Shown: positions 6,545 through 8,952 of the stretch, piece by piece | Numbering within the stretch: position 1 is the stretch's first letter | Layout of the letters: each line of letters begins with the position of its first letter | Assembly (NCBI GenBank): GCA_019313605.1 | Contig: JAFDAW010000104.1 | Location: forward strand, 1 to 8,952 | Length of the DNA stretch: 8,952 bases | Direction: 5' to 3' | Origin: Deltaproteobacteria bacterium | GTDB lineage: Bacteria > Myxococcota_A > UBA9160 > SMWR01 | Program-made: the position numbers and the translations under genes | The notes under the pieces: generated by a model | The model's input: only the letters and a program-made list of their open reading frames with translations | Databases searched by the model: none | Told to the model about the DNA's origin: nothing

Positions 6545-7021
6545 ATGTTGTCATTAGAGGAAGTCGAACCGGGATCTCTGGTTACCCATCGCAATACGGG
6601 GCTCCGTTACACGATGGTCGAAGCGGGTGACGAAGAGGTGCTCCTGAGTCCCGAATCCTCCGAGATGCAAGACCTCGTGGTTCCAGTGAAGCTCTTTCGC
6701 GAAGAGTTCGTCTCGAGCGATCGCTTCAACATGGGAGGACGCGGCCGATCCAAAAAGGGAGGCCGCGGTCGTCGCGCCAGCGCGCAAAGTGCGGCGCCGA
6801 CCGGCCCGAAGGTCAAGGGAAAGATCAAGAAGCTGGTGCGCGAACGCGGTTTCGGCTTCGTTCGAGGTGATGACGGACGCGAGGTCTTCTTTCATCGCTC
6901 CGGCCTCGGTCCGAGTGATTACGATTCACTCGGCGAGGGTGATGTCGTGGAGTACGTCGTCCAGGAAGGTCCCCGCGGAGCCCGCGCCGAGAACGTCCGC
7001 GCGATTTCCGGATCCGAATAA
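6545..7021 (+). CDS. Cold-shock-domain protein with a novel N-terminal domain
   Basis: A 158-residue protein in three parts. Residues 1-63 form a compact, acidic, probably beta-rich domain (SLVTHRNTGLRYTMVEAG, then VPVKLFREEFV) that I do not recognise. Residues 64-87 are a basic, Gly-rich linker (GGRGRSKKGGRGRR) resembling RGG-type RNA-contact tails. Residues 88-154 are a cold-shock domain with KGKIKKLVRERGFGFVRG (91-108, RNP1) and VFFHRSG (114-120, RNP2), the single-stranded nucleic acid binding surface. Classic CspA proteins are about 70 residues and consist of the cold-shock domain only, so this is an extended architecture. Likely role: RNA binding or chaperoning in the cytoplasm, possibly ribosome- or RNase-linked. 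The ATG is set by AAGGGGG 7 bases upstream. The gene appears monocistronic, divergent from pheC-aroQ and convergent with nadE, and has a long structured leader. Confidence 0.88.
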   Translation: MLSLEEVEPGSLVTHRNTGLRYTMVEAGDEEVLLSPESSEMQDLVVPVKLFREEFVSSDRFNMGGRGRSKKGGRGRRASAQSAAPTGPKVKGKIKKLVRERGFGFVRGDDGREVFFHRSGLGPSDYDSLGEGDVVEYVVQEGPRGARAENVRAISGSE

Positions 7022-7083
7022 AGCAAAGCGCTCGTCACCACCCGCATCTTCAGGGCTGAGGTCGACGGGCTGCGCGAATTCCT
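7022..7083. other. Convergent intergenic gap without visible terminator
   Basis: These 62 bases separate the stops of the cold-shock-domain gene and nadE. I find no strong stem-loop followed by a T-run on either strand, so termination here is either Rho-dependent or the two transcripts overlap. Confidence 0.4.
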
Positions 7084-8730
7084 TCAGACGCGATAGCGGT
7101 GAACGATGGGCAGGCGGCGCCCGGAGCCGAAGGCCTTTGGTGACGTCCGCAGAACCAACGGCGACTGGCGGCGTTTGTACTCGTTGCGGTTCAGTCGGTC
7201 GACGACGTCGCGAACCGTCTGCGGGGTTGCACCTGCGGGCGGAGTGATTCCTTCGGCGCTGAGCCCACCTTCGATTGCGCACTCGAGAATGGCGTCGAGT
7301 ACGTCGTAGGGGGGGAGATCGTCGCTGTCGAGCTGATCGGGAGCCAACTCGGCGGAAGGAGGCTTCTCGATCGTACGCAGCGGGATTCGCTCGCCGGTCG
7401 CGTTTGCGTGCTGGGCGAGCGCATAGACATCGCGCTTGTAGACATCACCCAGCACCGCGAGACCTCCTACAGTGTCGCCGTAGAGCGTGCAGTAGCCGAT
7501 GCTCAGCTCGCTCTTGTTTCCCGTTGCAAGAACGAGCCGCCCCTCCGCGTTCGAGATTGCCATCAGTAGGGCGCCGCGGATTCTCGACTGGATGTTCTGG
7601 CCCGCGACTCCGTAGCTATCTCGCTCCCCGATGAGAGGTCGGAAGCTGCTCATGTAAGCGTCGTAGATGGGCGTGATGTCCACGCGCCGAACCTCGATGC
7701 CGAGTGTGCGACCGAGTGCTTCGGCATCCTCGAGGCTGTGATCTGATGAGAAGGGTCCCGGCATCGCGATGCCGATCACGCGATCCGGCCCGAGCGCTTC
7801 GACGGCCAGGTGTGCGGTCACCGCGGAGTCGACTCCGCCCGACACGCCGACCACCGCGCCGGGCGGAAGCCCCTGCTTGCGAAAGTAGTCTCGAATTCCG
7901 AGGACCAGCCCCGATTCGAGTTGCGCAACCGCGTCCGGATCGCCGAGGTCTGCCCCTTCCGGCGGTGCCGATTCGCCGTCCAGGTCGACGACTTCGAAGG
8001 CGGACTCGAAGAGTGCGAGTTTCTTCTGTACGCGCCCGAGTGCGTCTACGATGAACGAGCCCCCGTCGAAGATCAGCTCGTCGTCTCCGCCGATCTGATT
8101 GACGAAACAGATCGGCACGCCGTTCTTTCGCGCCAGGTCTCCGATCACCTGCCTGCGTTCGGCCGGTTTCGATACGTGCCAGGGCGACGCAGACAGATTC
8201 ACGATTGCCCTACAACCCGCACCCGCGAGTTCTGCGACGGGATCCGTCCGGTAACCCATCCGGTCGACCCAGGCATCCTCGCAAACCGTCAGCCCGATGA
8301 GTGGGCCGCCATCCCGCAGTGTCACGGGCTCGCGCCGGGTCGCGGGTGCGAAGTGGCGCCGCTCGTCGAATACGTCGTAGGTGGGAAGCAGCGATTTTGC
8401 ACGCACCGCGCGGCGCTCTCCGCCGGCGAGTAGCACGGCCGCGTTGTGAAGCTTCGCGCGTCCGCTCTCCTGGTGGGGAACGACCGCTCCCAGCACGATC
8501 GAAATGTTCCGAGACATCGGCAGGAGCGCGTCGAGTTCGCCGAGCTGGTCGCGAACGAATCCATCTCGCTCGAGCAGATCCATCGGCGGGTAGCCGGTCA
8601 GTACCATCTCGGGAAGAGCCACCAGATCTGCGCGCTCGCTGATCGCCTTGGCGGCGGCTTCTTCGACGAGCCGGCGGTTGCCGGCCAGATCGCCGACTGT
8701 GGGATTTACCTGAGCGATGGCCAGCCGCAT
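7084..8730 (-). CDS. nadE: Glutamine-dependent NAD+ synthetase
   Basis: NadE makes NAD+ from deamido-NAD+ with ATP, taking ammonia from glutamine. This 548-residue protein has the two expected domains. An N-terminal nitrilase-type glutaminase (about 1-250) carries the triad Glu41 (LPEMVLTGYPP), Lys112 (RAKSLLPTYDVFDE) and Cys150 (TVCEDAW). A C-terminal synthetase (about 270-548) carries the ATP-pyrophosphatase loop SGGVDSA (297-303), LATGNKSELSIGYCTLYGD (401-419), the KPPSAEL...LPPYDVLD segment (457-479) and the C-terminal YKRRQSPLVLR (518-528). Length is normal for the bacterial two-domain type. The start at 8730 is chosen because MRLAIAQVNPTVGDLAGN is the standard family N-terminus; the longer GTG-initiated frame from 8829 would add 33 Arg-rich residues encoded partly by the hairpin repeat. 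No clear Shine-Dalgarno precedes the ATG. All key residues are intact. Confidence 0.96.
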   Translation of the reverse strand: MRLAIAQVNPTVGDLAGNRRLVEEAAAKAISERADLVALPEMVLTGYPPMDLLERDGFVRDQLGELDALLPMSRNISIVLGAVVPHQESGRAKLHNAAVLLAGGERRAVRAKSLLPTYDVFDERRHFAPATRREPVTLRDGGPLIGLTVCEDAWVDRMGYRTDPVAELAGAGCRAIVNLSASPWHVSKPAERRQVIGDLARKNGVPICFVNQIGGDDELIFDGGSFIVDALGRVQKKLALFESAFEVVDLDGESAPPEGADLGDPDAVAQLESGLVLGIRDYFRKQGLPPGAVVGVSGGVDSAVTAHLAVEALGPDRVIGIAMPGPFSSDHSLEDAEALGRTLGIEVRRVDITPIYDAYMSSFRPLIGERDSYGVAGQNIQSRIRGALLMAISNAEGRLVLATGNKSELSIGYCTLYGDTVGGLAVLGDVYKRDVYALAQHANATGERIPLRTIEKPPSAELAPDQLDSDDLPPYDVLDAILECAIEGGLSAEGITPPAGATPQTVRDVVDRLNRNEYKRRQSPLVLRTSPKAFGSGRRLPIVHRYRV

Positions 8731-8736
8731 GACCGC

Positions 8737-8765
8737 AGGATCGGCGGCACGTTCGTCGTCGTCAA
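8737..8765 (-). promoter_or_regulatory. Weak candidate nadE promoter, possibly leaderless
   Basis: On the minus strand TTGACG (8765-8760) is followed after 17 bases by GATCCT (8742-8737), which matches the -10 consensus at only three positions. Transcription would start at or next to the nadE ATG at 8730, which would explain the missing Shine-Dalgarno. The -35 box lies within an inverted repeat, GTCAA-GGCG-TTGAC on the plus strand (8761-8774), a possible operator. All of this is tentative. Confidence 0.25.
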
Positions 8766-8790
8766 GGCGTTGACAGCGGAGTTCGGTGAG

Positions 8791-8952
8791 CTGGCGAATC
8801 CTTCGGATTCGCTTGCGTTGTCGCGTCACCCCATTCTGGGGTCACGCTCCTTGCTGGCGAATCTTGCAGATTCGCTTGCGTCGTCGCGTCACCCCATTCT
8901 GGGGTCACGCTCCTTGCTGGCGAATCTTGCAGATTCGCTTGCGTCGTCGCGT
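8791..8952 (+). repeat. Tandem array of 63-bp two-hairpin units, cut by window end
   Basis: Units start at 8791, 8854 and 8917; the third is truncated at 8952. Hairpin A is an 8-bp stem with a 3-nt loop: GCGAATCC-TTC-GGATTCGC in unit 1 (8794-8812), GCGAATCT-TGC-AGATTCGC in units 2 and 3. The C-G to T-A change at the closing pair keeps the stem. Hairpin B (8823-8847, 8886-8910) has an inner ACCCCA/TGGGGT stem with a TTC loop, a C-C mismatch, then GCGT/ACGC. Units 1 and 2 are otherwise nearly identical. The array lies about 60 bases upstream of the nadE start and continues beyond the window. The CGAATCCTTCGGATTCG core plus a TTGCG flank is shared with the array at 4110. Confidence 0.9.

Noticed and set aside
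8731..8829. N-terminal extension of NadE by 33 residues
   Set aside because: The family N-terminus begins at the ATG at 8730; the extension is Arg-rich and partly encoded by the repeat unit.
8791..8952. CRISPR array
   Set aside because: The whole 63-bp unit repeats without variable spacers, and each unit is two hairpins; no cas gene is nearby.

Overview
This is a GC-rich bacterial chromosomal window of dense, mostly housekeeping genes. No phage, IS element, CRISPR array, tRNA or rRNA is visible. A mitochondrial-type aconitase, a Qng1-type queuosine-salvage enzyme, a membrane-anchored DsbA-like protein and a periplasmic phenylalanine-pathway enzyme together point to a Gram-negative, deltaproteobacteria-like lineage (Myxococcota, Desulfobacterota or relatives). 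That placement is an inference from gene content and cannot be confirmed here.

Layout. Positions 1-4107 hold three plus-strand genes that may form one transcript: aconitase (5' end outside the window), then after 23 bases a diacylglycerol/sphingosine-kinase-family lipid kinase, then a queuosine 5'-phosphate N-glycosylase joined to it by an ATGA overlap. Positions 4110-4221 carry two tandem 56-bp units, each with two hairpins. A plus-strand DsbA-like thioredoxin-fold protein (4301-5026) follows, with a clear ribosome binding site. It ends tail to tail, overlapping by 4 bases, with a minus-strand gene (5023-6285) that encodes an exported fusion of cyclohexadienyl dehydratase (PheC) and chorismate mutase (AroQ). 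A 13-codon leader ORF with its own Shine-Dalgarno sequence overlaps the start of the fusion gene.

The divergent region 6286-6544 contains the best promoter candidate in the window, an imperfect palindrome over its -35 box, and a 33-nt hairpin in the predicted long 5' UTR of a cold-shock-domain gene (6545-7021). That protein has an N-terminal domain I do not recognise. Glutamine-dependent NAD synthetase (7084-8730, minus strand) converges on it. Upstream of the NAD synthetase start, from 8791 to the window end, is a second tandem array (63-bp period) of two-hairpin units sharing a core with the 4110 array.

How the genes work together. The genes serve different pathways: TCA cycle, lipid phosphorylation, tRNA-queuosine salvage, envelope disulfide chemistry, periplasmic chorismate-to-phenylpyruvate conversion, RNA binding and NAD synthesis. 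I see no defence or mobile system. The points most worth following up are the PheC-AroQ fusion with its coupled leader ORF, the two related hairpin arrays (one paired base change preserves a stem), and the structured leader of the cold-shock-domain gene.
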